DNA of 64,000 nt from Rhizobium sp. G21 (GTDB lineage: Bacteria; Pseudomonadota; Alphaproteobacteria; Rhizobiales; Rhizobiaceae): positions 326,001 through 390,000 of the forward strand of contig NZ_JACFXW010000002.1 of assembly GCF_014158035.1 (NCBI RefSeq), written 5' to 3'. The position numbers were made by a program, and so were the translations under genes. The notes below the pieces were generated by a model that worked only from the letters and a program-made list of their open reading frames with translations, searched no databases and was not told the DNA's origin. This document shows positions 56,839-64,000 of this stretch, piece after piece; the stretch's first letter is position 1; every line of letters begins with the position of its first letter.

Positions 56839-57845
56839 CGGCTGCTCTCGCGCACGATCAGGGCCGGGGCGATTTCGACGTTGTCGCCCGGACGGCCATC
56901 GAGGATGTCGAGGATCAGTGCTGCGGTGCGTTCACCGATCAGCCGCGACGAGGGATCGATGGTGGTGAGCCGGGGATTGGACACCGCGCCGATCTCGAAA
57001 TTGCCGAAGCCGCCGACGCCGATATCCGTGGGCGGCGTAAGGCCGCGCCGCTGGCACTCGGTCAAGGCGCCGAAGGCGGATTGGTCGGAGACGCAGATTA
57101 CCGCCTCTGTGTCGGGATAGGCTTCCAACAGCCGCGCCATCGCCGCGGCGCCCTCCAGAGCCGAAATCGGCGGCGGGCCGGCGGCGATCAGTCGCGACGC
57201 ATCGAGTCCGTGCGCGGCCATCGCGGCAACGAACCCCATGCGCCGGTCGCTGCCGCGCGTGTCGCGTCCGACATCGCCGCCGATGAAGGCGATGCGACGA
57301 TAGCCGACAGCCACGAAATGATCGACCATCTGCCGCACGGCGCCGGCATTGGAAAAGCCGACGTAATTGCCGATCGGCTCGCTCGGGGAATCCCAGGTTT
57401 CGATCACAGGCATATGGGCGTTCTGCAGCAGCTTGCGGGCCCGCTCGGTATGCCTGCCGCCGGTGACCACGATCGCCTGAGGTTTGCGCCGGAGAAACTG
57501 CTCGATCAGCCGCTCCTCATCCTGCATGTGGTAATTGGTGTAGCCGAGCAGGATCTGCAGGCCGCGCGACGCCAGACGATCCGCCAGCCCGCCGATCGTG
57601 TCGGCGAAATTGGGGCTGCTGATCGCCGGAATGGTGACGGCGACGAAATCGGATTTCTGCGATCGAAAATTGGAAGCGGTGGAATCGAAGACATAGCCGA
57701 TGTTCTCGGCGGTCGTCAGGACGGTTTCGCGCGTCTCCCGGCTGATCAAACTGTCTGGTTTAAAGGCTCGGGACACCGTCATCAGGGAGACGCCCGCGAT
57801 GCGGGCGATATCGGCCATGGTCGGCGGCTTGCGATTGTCGGCCAT
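56835..57845 (-). CDS. LacI/GntR-family transcriptional regulator
   Basis: A 336-residue repressor. Helix-turn-helix TMADIARIAGVSLMTVSRAF, hinge region, then a periplasmic-binding-like core with VAVTIPAISSPNFADTIGGL, RIAFIGGDVGRDTRGSDRR and AVICVSDQSAFGALTECQRR. The sequence is closest in look to gluconate repressors (GntR of the LacI family). It converges on the PQQ dehydrogenase, overlapping by 4 bases, which would fit control of gluconate use; no gluconate genes are in the window. ATG 57845 is used, ATG 57875 is possible. Confidence 0.87.
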   Translation of the reverse strand: MADNRKPPTMADIARIAGVSLMTVSRAFKPDSLISRETRETVLTTAENIGYVFDSTASNFRSQKSDFVAVTIPAISSPNFADTIGGLADRLASRGLQILLGYTNYHMQDEERLIEQFLRRKPQAIVVTGGRHTERARKLLQNAHMPVIETWDSPSEPIGNYVGFSNAGAVRQMVDHFVAVGYRRIAFIGGDVGRDTRGSDRRMGFVAAMAAHGLDASRLIAAGPPPISALEGAAAMARLLEAYPDTEAVICVSDQSAFGALTECQRRGLTPPTDIGVGGFGNFEIGAVSNPRLTTIDPSSRLIGERTAALILDILDGRPGDNVEIAPALIVRESSR

Positions 57846-58117
57846 CCCGGGCGGGGCTCCTGTTAACGGTATCATCGGGGCTTAGCCCCGGGGCGAAACT
57901 TGGCAAGACGATCGACGAGAATACCACCGAAGAGGGGCCCGAAGCCTGCGCTTCCAGTGTTTCCGGCGAAGATATGCGCTGGAAGCATGGGTGCAGTGAG
58001 AGCTTTGCGCTGTTAGAAAACTCTCGCAGCGCCTATATTCCAATCATCGAAACGACGCCGGGGCAAAGCGGAAACGCATAGCAGCTGACGTCACAAAGAC
58101 CCGGGAAAGGGATCATC

Positions 58118-58264
58118 ATGAACGTCGCACGCAGCATCAACGCTTGGCGCAAATATCGTCAGACCGTCAACGAACTCGGTCGCATGAGCAACCGCGAACT
58201 GAACGACCTCGGCATCGCCCGCGACGATATCCGTCGCATCGCACGCGCCTCGGCCGCGGCTTAA
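58118..58264 (+). CDS. DUF1127 small protein
   Basis: A 48-residue basic protein from ATG 58118 (GGGAAAGGG upstream), too short for most gene finders. It reads MNVARSINAWRKYRQTVNEL, then GRMSNRELNDLGIARDDIRR, the classic DUF1127 helix-LxDLGixRxdI pattern. In Rhodobacter a DUF1127 protein (CcaF1) is an RNA-binding protein made from the same transcript as CCUCCUCCC-motif small RNAs; in Agrobacterium DUF1127 proteins affect phosphate and carbon metabolism. Here a terminator follows and then a small RNA with the same motif. Confidence 0.9.
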   Translation: MNVARSINAWRKYRQTVNELGRMSNRELNDLGIARDDIRRIARASAAA

Positions 58265-58294
58265 TCGCTCTCGCCGATAAAAATCAGAAATCTC

Positions 58295-58331
58295 AAGCGC
58301 CCGCCTTCACCATGAAGGCGGGCGCTTTTTT
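58295..58331 (+). terminator. Rho-independent terminator of the DUF1127 gene
   Basis: Stem AAGCGCCCGCCTT (58295-58307) with AAGGCGGGCGCTT (58315-58327), loop CACCATG, followed by a run of T to 58331. It lies 31 bases after the stop codon. A complete, strong terminator, so the downstream small RNA probably has its own promoter. Confidence 0.9.
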
Positions 58332-58456
58332 GCGCTCGGGCTGCCTCAATCCTGTCATATTTGAACATGGATGTTCGCCCGCCCAAGTTGAGCGCATTCC
58401 CGATAAATCATATTTTTCATGAGCTTGCGGACAAGGCGGGATGACCTATCGAAAAA

Positions 58457-58510
58457 TTGCATGGCTGCGCTGCGAAATTCAGACTTTTTGCGCACGATCG
58501 TCCAGGCTAT
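58457..58510 (+). promoter_or_regulatory. Promoter region of small RNA 1
   Basis: TTGCATGGCTGCGCTGC (58457-58473) and GGCTAT (58505-58510) recur upstream of small RNA 2 as TCGCATAGCTGCACTGC and GGCTAT with the identical distance of 46 bases from GCAT to GGCTAT. GGCTATCTAT probably contains the -10 box, 10-15 bases before the first hairpin. The upstream box may be a regulator site. Confidence 0.55.
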
Positions 58511-58519
58511 CTATTTCCC

Positions 58520-58674
58520 CACGAGAGCGGCGCATCCTCCTCCCAGCGCAGCTCTTCACCGAAGCAGCTACTCCTCCTCCCAGGCTGCTTCGCAGGGTTG
58601 GCGACACTCCTCCTCCCGTCGCCAAGCCGACTTTCGAAGGCCTGCCGTATCCTCCTCCCACGGCAGGCCTTTTC
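58520..58674 (+). ncRNA. Small RNA 1 with four CCTCCTCCC hairpin loops (CcsR/cuckoo/alpha-r14-like)
   Basis: Four consecutive stem-loops each show CCTCCTCCC in the loop: motif positions 58536-58544, 58573-58581, 58609-58617 and 58651-58659. Stems: GAGCGGCGC/GCGCAGCTC (58525 and 58546, one mismatch), GAAGCAGC/GCTGCTTC (58561 and 58584, perfect), TTGGCGAC/GTCGCCAA (58598 and 58618, perfect) and AAGGCCTGCCGT/ACGGCAGGCCTT (58637 and 58660, perfect 12 bp) ending in TTTT, which is also the terminator. Stem sequences differ while loops are fixed, the mark of a selected RNA fold. The loops are complementary to Shine-Dalgarno sequences. Related alphaproteobacterial RNAs regulate stress and nutrient genes. 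The 5' end is estimated. Confidence 0.87.
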
Positions 58675-58823
58675 GATTCTCAGCTTCCCCGATAGCCATT
58701 CGGCGATCCTGACAGCGCCCGAGATTGCCGGCTTCGGCGATTTCGACTTGCGGTCGCTGTCGCTCCGACGCATTCTCTTATTTAGATTCCAGTAATCATT
58801 TGCCCTGGGGCAGGGAGGATCGT

Positions 58824-60073
58824 ATGGCGGACGTCGCCCAAATGATTGGCAAGATCGTGCAGACAGGGTCGCTCAAGCTCGTCTTGGCCTCGGGCGACAC
58901 GAGGACCTTCGGCGACGGCTCGGAAGACACCATCGTCGTTCGCATTGCCGACGCCGAAGCAGAGCGGGCTATCGTCGATGATCCTGCGCTCAAACTCGCC
59001 GAAATGTATATGGACGGCAGGCTGATCCTCGAAGCCGGCAATATTTTCGATCTCCTGTCGCTGCTCAGGCGCAACGGCGTCCGCAAGGCGGGCAATGTCA
59101 AGCTCGCCGCCAGGACATTTGCCCGAGCTCTGTCGACACAGCTTTGGAGCCGGTTTCCCATCAACCGAAACCTGCAGAACGTCTCGCATCATTACGATCT
59201 CAGCGCCAAGCTGTTCGACCTCTTTCTCGACGAGGACTGGCAATATTCCTGCGCCTATTTCGAGCCTCCGGGCATCTCACTCGATGAGGCGCAATTGGCC
59301 AAGAAACGGCATATCGCCGCCAAACTGCTGCTCGAGGACGGCAACCGCGTGCTCGAAATCGGCTCTGGCTGGGGCGGGATGGCGATGTATCTCGCCGAAG
59401 CGGAGAATGTCGACGTCACGGGCGTAACACTGAGCGAAGAGCAATTGAAGGTCTCGCGAGATCGAGTGCAGCGCCGTGGGCTGTCCAATCGCGTGCGCTT
59501 CGAACTCACCGATTATCGGGATGTCCAGGGCAAGTTCGATCGCATCGTCTCCGTCGGCATGTTCGAACATGTCGGCGTCGGCAATTACCGCCGGTTTTTT
59601 CGCAAGGTCTCCAGCTGCCTCGATAAAAGGGCGTGATGGTTCTGCACTCGATCTGCAGGACCAAGCCCAATTTCGCCACCAACCCTTTCATTGAAAAGTA
59701 TATATTCCCTGGCGGATACATGCCCTCGATCGCGGAGGTTCTCCCCGCCGTCGAAAGCGCCGGCCTGTTGATCAAGGATATCGAGATCCTGCCGATCCAT
59801 TATGCGCACACGCTCCGGGCGTGGCGCGAGCGCTTCGTCGCGCGCAAGGCCGAAGCGATCGCGCTGTATGATGAGCGGTTTTTCCGTATGTGGGAGTTCT
59901 ATCTCGCCGTGTCGGAGACCGCATTCCGCCACGACCGGCTCTTCATCATGCAGTTGCAATTGGCCAGACACCAGGATGCGGTGCCCTATGACCGCAATTA
60001 TATCGCAGCGCGCGAAGCGACCTTGCGAGAGTTCGAGGCCGGACGCAGGCCTCTCGAAAAAGTCGTGTTCTGA
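58824..60073 (+). CDS. Cyclopropane-fatty-acyl-phospholipid synthase family methyltransferase (frameshifted as sequenced)
   Basis: About 417 residues from ATG 58824 (GGGAGGA upstream). SAM site VLEIGSGWGGMAMYLAEAE, the substrate region QNVSHHYDLSAKLFDLFLDE and YSCAYFEPPG, and the late NPFIEKYIFPGGYMPSIAEV are all CFA-synthase hallmarks. The frame ends after SSCLDKRA and resumes with MVLHSICRTKPNFATN; one extra G in 59629-59631 gives DKRGVMVLHSI, as expected. It adds a methylene bridge to unsaturated phospholipid acyl chains in the inner membrane, a stress and stationary-phase modification. Its ribosome site is complementary to the loops of the adjacent small RNA. Confidence 0.86.
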
Positions 60074-60106
60074 GACGCGACCGGAGAGATCCCGCGCGTC
60101 GCGGCG

Positions 60107-61042
60107 TCAGTCCAGGCCGAGCAAGCCCCGCGCGGCCGCCTCGTCGGTCACGAGCGTATGGCAGCCGGTGCGTTTGATGGTGGCCTTGATCGCCGGAACC
60201 CGCCGTCTGCCGCCCGAGGCGAGCACGATGTGCTTCGCCTGCGATATCGCATCGAGCCCGACGGTCATCACGCGATCCTGGATCGGATGGCTGACGTCGC
60301 GTCCGTCCGCGTCCAAGAAATGACAAAGCGTGTCGCAGACCGCGCCTGTCTTGAGCAGCGACGCATGGTCCTCCGCAGAAATGAAATTGTGCGACATAGA
60401 CGTGCCGGTCGGGCTGAAATCGCCGCAGCTGATCACGGCGAGGTCGAGGTTCTTGGCGCGCTCGAAAAGTTTGCCGAGGCCGCAGCGCTCTATCAGTCTC
60501 TGCTTGGTCTCGGCCGAATCAACGATCAGCGGCGCCAGCAGAAGCAGGCAATCGGCGTCGAGCTGGCTCGCGAGCCGCCAGGAGTAGTCGATCGGATTGA
60601 TGACCGCATTGGTTTCCACGATGCCGCCGAGCAAGGATACGATCTGCACGTTTTCGCGCCGTGGAGGGCGGAAGGATTGCAGTGATGCGTTCAGCGTGCG
60701 ACCCCATCCGACGCCGACGGCATGTCCATCCGCGATCACTTCCGAGAGAAAGCGACCCAGCGCCGCGCCGACATCGCGCGCGGTCTCGTCCGTGTTTCCT
60801 TCTCCCGGCACCACGACGGCCTCGTCGAGCCCCAGCATCTCCTCGAGGCGCAGGGCGAGCGCGGTGCAATCGCCCGGCTGTTCGTTGATCCAGATCTGCA
60901 CTTCGGCGCGCTTCAGCGCTTCATCCAGCATGCGAATGACGGTGGAGCGGCTGACGCCGAGATGTTCGGCGATGTCCTTCTGCGTCAGGCCACGGTTGTA
61001 ATAGAGCCAGGCGGCCCTGAGCCGCAGCGCGCGCGAATCCAT
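60107..61042 (-). CDS. SorC-family sugar-binding transcriptional regulator
   Basis: About 311 residues from ATG 61042; the frame extends to a TTG at 61078 and the start is uncertain because neither has a close ribosome site. The helix-turn-helix is in NRGLTQKDIAEHLGVSRSTV, followed by a sugar-phosphate-binding domain with VGVGWGRTLNASLQSF, VSLLGGIVETNAV and ISCGDFSPTGTSM, typical of SorC/DeoR-type effectors. It is divergent from the transaldolase gene and probably controls it in response to a sugar phosphate. Confidence 0.88.
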   Translation of the reverse strand: MDSRALRLRAAWLYYNRGLTQKDIAEHLGVSRSTVIRMLDEALKRAEVQIWINEQPGDCTALALRLEEMLGLDEAVVVPGEGNTDETARDVGAALGRFLSEVIADGHAVGVGWGRTLNASLQSFRPPRRENVQIVSLLGGIVETNAVINPIDYSWRLASQLDADCLLLLAPLIVDSAETKQRLIERCGLGKLFERAKNLDLAVISCGDFSPTGTSMSHNFISAEDHASLLKTGAVCDTLCHFLDADGRDVSHPIQDRVMTVGLDAISQAKHIVLASGGRRRVPAIKATIKRTGCHTLVTDEAAARGLLGLD

Positions 61043-61323
61043 CAGATGTGTATGATTGTTTCGCTCGAGTTTCGCCAACTGTCTTCGTTCTCCCAGTCAT
61101 TTCTCGTCCGGCCCTCCGCTGGGCAGGGGCGATGCAACCTTGCGCGCCGCGCCACGTTGACATCGAAGCCGCAGCTTGGCGCTCCGAAACCCAGCGCATT
61201 TTTTCTGAAACATTTGCGCTCTTTGTTTGACATAAGTCGCATAATCCGGCAATAGACAAGCCATATATTTCTCTCGCGGATTCTCCGGCGCGCCGGGTCC
61301 GAGTAGCTCGAACGGAGGACAAT

Positions 61324-62283
61324 GTGACATCCAAACTGGAACAACTTCGCGCCATGACCACCGTCGTGGCCGACACTGGCGATATCGAAGCCGTGGCGAA
61401 ACTCAAGCCGATCGACTGCACGACCAATCCGACCATCGTGCTCAAGGCTCTCGGAACCCCGATGTTCAAGGATCAGGTCGCTGAAGCCATTGCCTGGGGC
61501 AAGAAACAGGGCGGGGCGGAAGAGGCGGTTATCGCCTCGGTGGCCGATCGTCTGGCCATTTCGGTCGGCGTCGAGCTCTCCAAGCTCGTTCCCGGCCGCG
61601 TCTCGACCGAAGTCGACGCCGACCTCTCCTTCGATATCGAGGGCTCGGTCAACAAGGCGCGCGGCGTCATCGCCGCCTATAAAGAGCGCGGTATCGAGCG
61701 CGACCGCATCCTGGTGAAGCTCGCCTCGACCTGGGAAGGCATCCGCGCCGCCGAGATCCTGCAGAAAGAAGGCATCGACTGCAATCTGACTCTGTTGTTC
61801 AGCATGGCCCAGGCCGTGGCTTGCGCCGACGCCAAGGTCTTTCTCATTTCGCCCTTCGTCGGCCGCATCCTCGACTGGTACGCCAAGTCGACGGGCCAGA
61901 CCTACACGTCGGAAACCGATCCGGGCGTGGTGTCGGTGCGCGAGATCTACAATTACTACAAGACGCATGGCATCGACACCGTGGTCATGGGCGCATCCTT
62001 CCGCAACACCGGCGAGATCGAGGCGTTGGCGGGCTGCGATCGGCTGACGATCAGCCCGGCGCTGCTGGAACAACTCGACGCCGATCAGGGAACGCTCGAA
62101 AGGAAGTTGTCGCCGGAACGGTCCACGCCCGTCGACAGGATTGCCGTCGATGAAAAGACTTTCCGCTGGATGATGAACGAAGACGCCATGGCGACGGAGA
62201 AAGTTGCCGAGGGCATCCGCGCCTTCGCCAAGGATCTGGTCGCGCTGCGCGCCATGGTGAAGAAGGAATTGGCGGCCGCCTGA
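61324..62283 (+). CDS. tal: Transaldolase, TalB type
   Basis: A 319-residue pentose-phosphate-pathway enzyme that moves a dihydroxyacetone unit between sedoheptulose-7-phosphate and glyceraldehyde-3-phosphate. Start GTG 61324 behind ACGGAGGAC. KLKPIDCTTNPTIVLKAL and the Schiff-base lysine region ILVKLASTWEGIRAAEIL are intact, as are CNLTLLFSMAQAVACADA and FLISPFVGRILDWY. Length and motifs fit the classical TalA/TalB class rather than the short class. The divergent SorC gene is the likely regulator. Confidence 0.95.
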   Translation: MTSKLEQLRAMTTVVADTGDIEAVAKLKPIDCTTNPTIVLKALGTPMFKDQVAEAIAWGKKQGGAEEAVIASVADRLAISVGVELSKLVPGRVSTEVDADLSFDIEGSVNKARGVIAAYKERGIERDRILVKLASTWEGIRAAEILQKEGIDCNLTLLFSMAQAVACADAKVFLISPFVGRILDWYAKSTGQTYTSETDPGVVSVREIYNYYKTHGIDTVVMGASFRNTGEIEALAGCDRLTISPALLEQLDADQGTLERKLSPERSTPVDRIAVDEKTFRWMMNEDAMATEKVAEGIRAFAKDLVALRAMVKKELAAA

Positions 62284-62306
62284 TCCTGTGCCGAATTAAT
62301 TGCGAG

Positions 62307-62336
62307 AACCCGCCGAGGCGCAGCCCGGCGGGTTTT
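62307..62336 (+). terminator. Rho-independent terminator of tal
   Basis: Stem AACCCGCC (62307-62314) with GGCGGGTT (62327-62334), 12-base loop, followed by TT. It lies 24 bases after the transaldolase stop and separates tal from small RNA 2. Confidence 0.75.
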
Positions 62337-62356
62337 CCATGCGCGCCGTGCGGAAA

Positions 62357-62410
62357 TCGCATAGCTGCACTGCAGCAATTTTGCTGGCGCTTTTTCGCGG
62401 TCGCGGCTAT
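62357..62410 (+). promoter_or_regulatory. Promoter region of small RNA 2
   Basis: TCGCATAGCTGCACTGC (62357-62373) and GGCTAT (62405-62410) match the region before small RNA 1 in sequence and in spacing (46 bases from GCAT to GGCTAT). GGCTATACCTAT probably holds the -10 box. Confidence 0.55.
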
Positions 62411-62418
62411 ACCTATCT

Positions 62419-62584
62419 TCAACAAGGCGATGCATCCTCCTCCCGCAAAGCCTTGTAGATCGCAGGATCCACTCCTCCTCCCAAGGGTTCTGCATCGTAG
62501 GATGACGACGCTCCTCCTCCCAAGTCGTCATCGAGTTTACCGAAAGCCCGTCGCACCTCCTCCCGCGGCGGGCTTTCGTGTTTT
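62419..62584 (+). ncRNA. Small RNA 2 with four CCTCCTCCC hairpin loops (CcsR/cuckoo/alpha-r14-like)
   Basis: Paralogue in form of small RNA 1. CCTCCTCCC occurs at 62436-62444, 62474-62482, 62513-62521 and 62556-62564, each in a hairpin loop. Stems: CAAGGC..TGC/GCA..GCCTTG (62423-62455), GCAGGATCC/GGGTTCTGC (62462 and 62484, with G-U pairs), GATGACGAC/GTCGTCATC (62501 and 62524, perfect) and CGAAAGCCCG/CGGGCTTTCG (62541 and 62569, perfect) followed by TGTTTT as terminator. Stem sequences share nothing with small RNA 1, only the loops do. It lies between tal and the exopolysaccharide gene and is read in the same direction. The 5' end is estimated. Confidence 0.86.
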
Positions 62585-62754
62585 CCGGCTCTGGCCGATC
62601 CGGGATCACCTTGGTGGCTGCCTTGAATGCCTCCTTCGATGGCGGCGAACCCCTTTGAATTTATCTTCCGTTAACCATAAGCCGCGATACTTGCGGACCA
62701 ATGGGCGGCTCGATTCCAGCCATTTAAAGGCCGCTTCAGAACCAAGGCATGAGC

Positions 62755-64000
62755 ATGGACATCTTCGAACTCCCGGGCATTCTGTTGCGGCGGTGGCTCT
62801 ATGTCGTCGTCACGGCGGCGATTTGCCTGGTCCTTGCCGGCGCCTATGCGGTTGTGGTCAAGACGCCGACCCAGGCTATCGCCCAGATTTTGATCGATCC
62901 GGAGGGGCTCTCGACGGTCCAGACGGAACTCTCGCCGCAGATCGCGGGACCCGCGCAGGATGCGGCGATGCTGGAGAGCCAGATCTACCTGATTCAATCC
63001 GCCGAGATTCTCGGCGAGGTGGTCGACAAGCTCGATTTGACCAACGACCCATTCCTGGTCAGGAAAGCGCCACCGGACAAAGACCTGGCCCGCTCGGCGG
63101 CGATCGCCGTGATGCAGAAGAATCTCTTCGTGACGCAGCAGGGCCAGTCCTTCGTCGTCGCCGTCGCGTTCAAGCACCAGGATCCCGTCAAGGCTGCGGA
63201 AATCGCCAATGCGATTTCCAGCGTTTATCTGAAGAAGATCCACGAAGCCAAGAGCGAAGCGTCAGAGCGCGCTTCGGACGCGTTCCAGCTGCAGGCCCAG
63301 GCGCTCGCACAGCGCCTGCGCAAGGCCGAGAACGAGCTTGAGGCCTTCAAGGCGGCCAACCAGATCGTGTCGACCGGCCAGCAGGGGCTGGTGATCGACC
63401 AGCAGGTCGAGGGCGTCAACCGACAACTTCTGGCGGCCCGGGCCGATCTCGGCGCAAAGCGCGCCAGCTATGACCAGGCCAAGTCTCTGACGGTCGGCTC
63501 GGTGCAGGACGGGGCCATCCCAGAGGCCATCGCTTCGGTGCCGCTCGGGACCATGCGCGCCCGCTATGCCGATCTCGTGGCGCAAATGAACGAAAGGTCG
63601 TCGTCGCTCGGCGCCAATCACCCGCAGATGCGCGCCATCCAGAGCCAGGTCGCCGGCATGCGTCAGGCGATCGAACAGGAACTCGAGCGCATCAAAGTGT
63701 CGCTCAAAAGCGCGGTCGATCGTGGCGAAGCCAATGTCGCGGCGCTCGAACGGCGCCTGAACGACCTGACCGGCGTGAGCTTCGACGCCGGTGCCGCCGC
63801 CATTCAGGCGCGTGAGCTGCAGAGTCAGGTCGATACGCTGCGAACGCTCTACAAGACCTTCCTGTCGCGCTCGCAGGAGCTCGGCCAGCGTGACCTCGCC
63901 GACACCAACAATTCACGGATCATTTCCAAAGCGGTCGGCGTGGCGTCCTCGTCCATGCTCGCCAAGATCATGATCGTCATCGCCGGCGGTCTGTTCGGCG
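62755..64000 (+). CDS. Exopolysaccharide chain-length/transport protein, Wzz/GumC/ExoP type (N-terminal part, runs off the window)
   Basis: 415 codons are open to the window end. ATG 62755 has AAGG 8 bases upstream; ATG 62749 is an in-frame alternative. A cytoplasmic start MDIFELPGILLRRWLYVVVT leads into the first membrane segment (about 15-33), followed by a long periplasmic region with coiled coil (ASDAFQLQAQALAQRLRKAE and on to about residue 390) and GANHPQMRAIQSQVAGM, typical of polysaccharide co-polymerases. RIISKAVGVASSSMLAKIMI begins the second membrane segment at the edge. A C-terminal tyrosine-kinase domain would be outside the window. Confidence 0.9.
   Translation, partial: MDIFELPGILLRRWLYVVVTAAICLVLAGAYAVVVKTPTQAIAQILIDPEGLSTVQTELSPQIAGPAQDAAMLESQIYLIQSAEILGEVVDKLDLTNDPFLVRKAPPDKDLARSAAIAVMQKNLFVTQQGQSFVVAVAFKHQDPVKAAEIANAISSVYLKKIHEAKSEASERASDAFQLQAQALAQRLRKAENELEAFKAANQIVSTGQQGLVIDQQVEGVNRQLLAARADLGAKRASYDQAKSLTVGSVQDGAIPEAIASVPLGTMRARYADLVAQMNERSSSLGANHPQMRAIQSQVAGMRQAIEQELERIKVSLKSAVDRGEANVAALERRLNDLTGVSFDAGAAAIQARELQSQVDTLRTLYKTFLSRSQELGQRDLADTNNSRIISKAVGVASSSMLAKIMIVIAGGLFG

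Noticed and set aside
58510..58680. Regularly spaced CCTCCTCCC units looking like a short repeat array or CRISPR
   Set aside because: The units are 9 bases, spacing is uneven (37, 36 and 42 bases), and the sequence between folds into perfect stems. This is a structured RNA.
58419..58795. Plus-strand open frames over the first small RNA
   Set aside because: Their Ser/Arg/Pro-rich products have no ribosome site or motif, and three frames are open together, as expected over a CT-rich RNA gene.
62430..63341. 303-codon plus-strand frame crossing small RNA 2 and the Wzz-like gene
   Set aside because: It is the wrong frame of the Wzz-like gene, whose own frame shows clear membrane and coiled-coil structure.

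Overview
The window is high-GC DNA from an alphaproteobacterium, most likely of the order Hyphomicrobiales (Rhizobiales). The grounds are the gene families (DUF1127 and DUF982 small proteins, BetI-like TetR, ROK and SorC regulators, Tct, Opp and Pot importers), TTG/GTG starts behind purine-rich Shine-Dalgarno sites, and two small RNAs with repeated CCTCCTCCC loops, a type known from Alphaproteobacteria. No rRNA, tRNA or CRISPR array was seen. Species cannot be named from the sequence alone.

Layout. 1-5464: tricarboxylate transporter tctCBA (minus) facing its likely two-component system and a periplasmic binding protein. 5471-9474: two methyltransferases, a DUF3095 protein and a nucleotide-sugar dehydrogenase. 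9652-17125: sugar ABC importer with SIS-domain enzyme, PfkB kinase and a divergent ROK regulator with a perfect palindromic operator. 17310-28099: secreted polysaccharide lyase, Opp-type ABC importer and three glycosyltransferases. 28109-35145: methyltransferase, an ABC-exporter-like protein with degenerate catalytic residues, a cyclic-nucleotide-binding protein, an MBL-fold hydrolase, a polysaccharide deacetylase and a glycosyltransferase. 35195-38355: HxlR regulator, quinone-oxidoreductase-like enzyme, isochorismatase-like hydrolase, GlxA-type AraC regulator. 38390-54307: a dispersed amine-catabolism regulon (PotD, BetI-like repressor, two FAD oxidoreductases, GcvT-like protein, PotABC, class III aminotransferase, Rieske oxygenase), interrupted at about 49600-52700 by an AT-richer island with a novel membrane protein and an IS630 element inserted into another IS630 remnant. 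54516-57845: membrane PQQ dehydrogenase and LacI-type regulator. 58118-64000: DUF1127 gene, first CCTCCTCCC small RNA, cyclopropane-fatty-acid synthase-like gene, SorC regulator, transaldolase, second CCTCCTCCC small RNA, and the start of a Wzz/GumC-type exopolysaccharide protein.

How it fits together. Much of the window takes up and degrades carbon and nitrogen compounds, and a second theme is surface glycan synthesis and export. Three matching operator palindromes (40401, 48080, 54327) tie the amine-catabolism genes into one probable BetI-like regulon. The two small RNAs share fold, motif and promoter-region spacing and are probably paralogous post-transcriptional regulators.

Caution on quality. 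Eleven genes carry fifteen apparent frameshifts. Every one is repaired by adding one base, nearly always in a G or C run. This looks like systematic homopolymer under-calling, so these genes are probably intact in the organism and are annotated over their full span.
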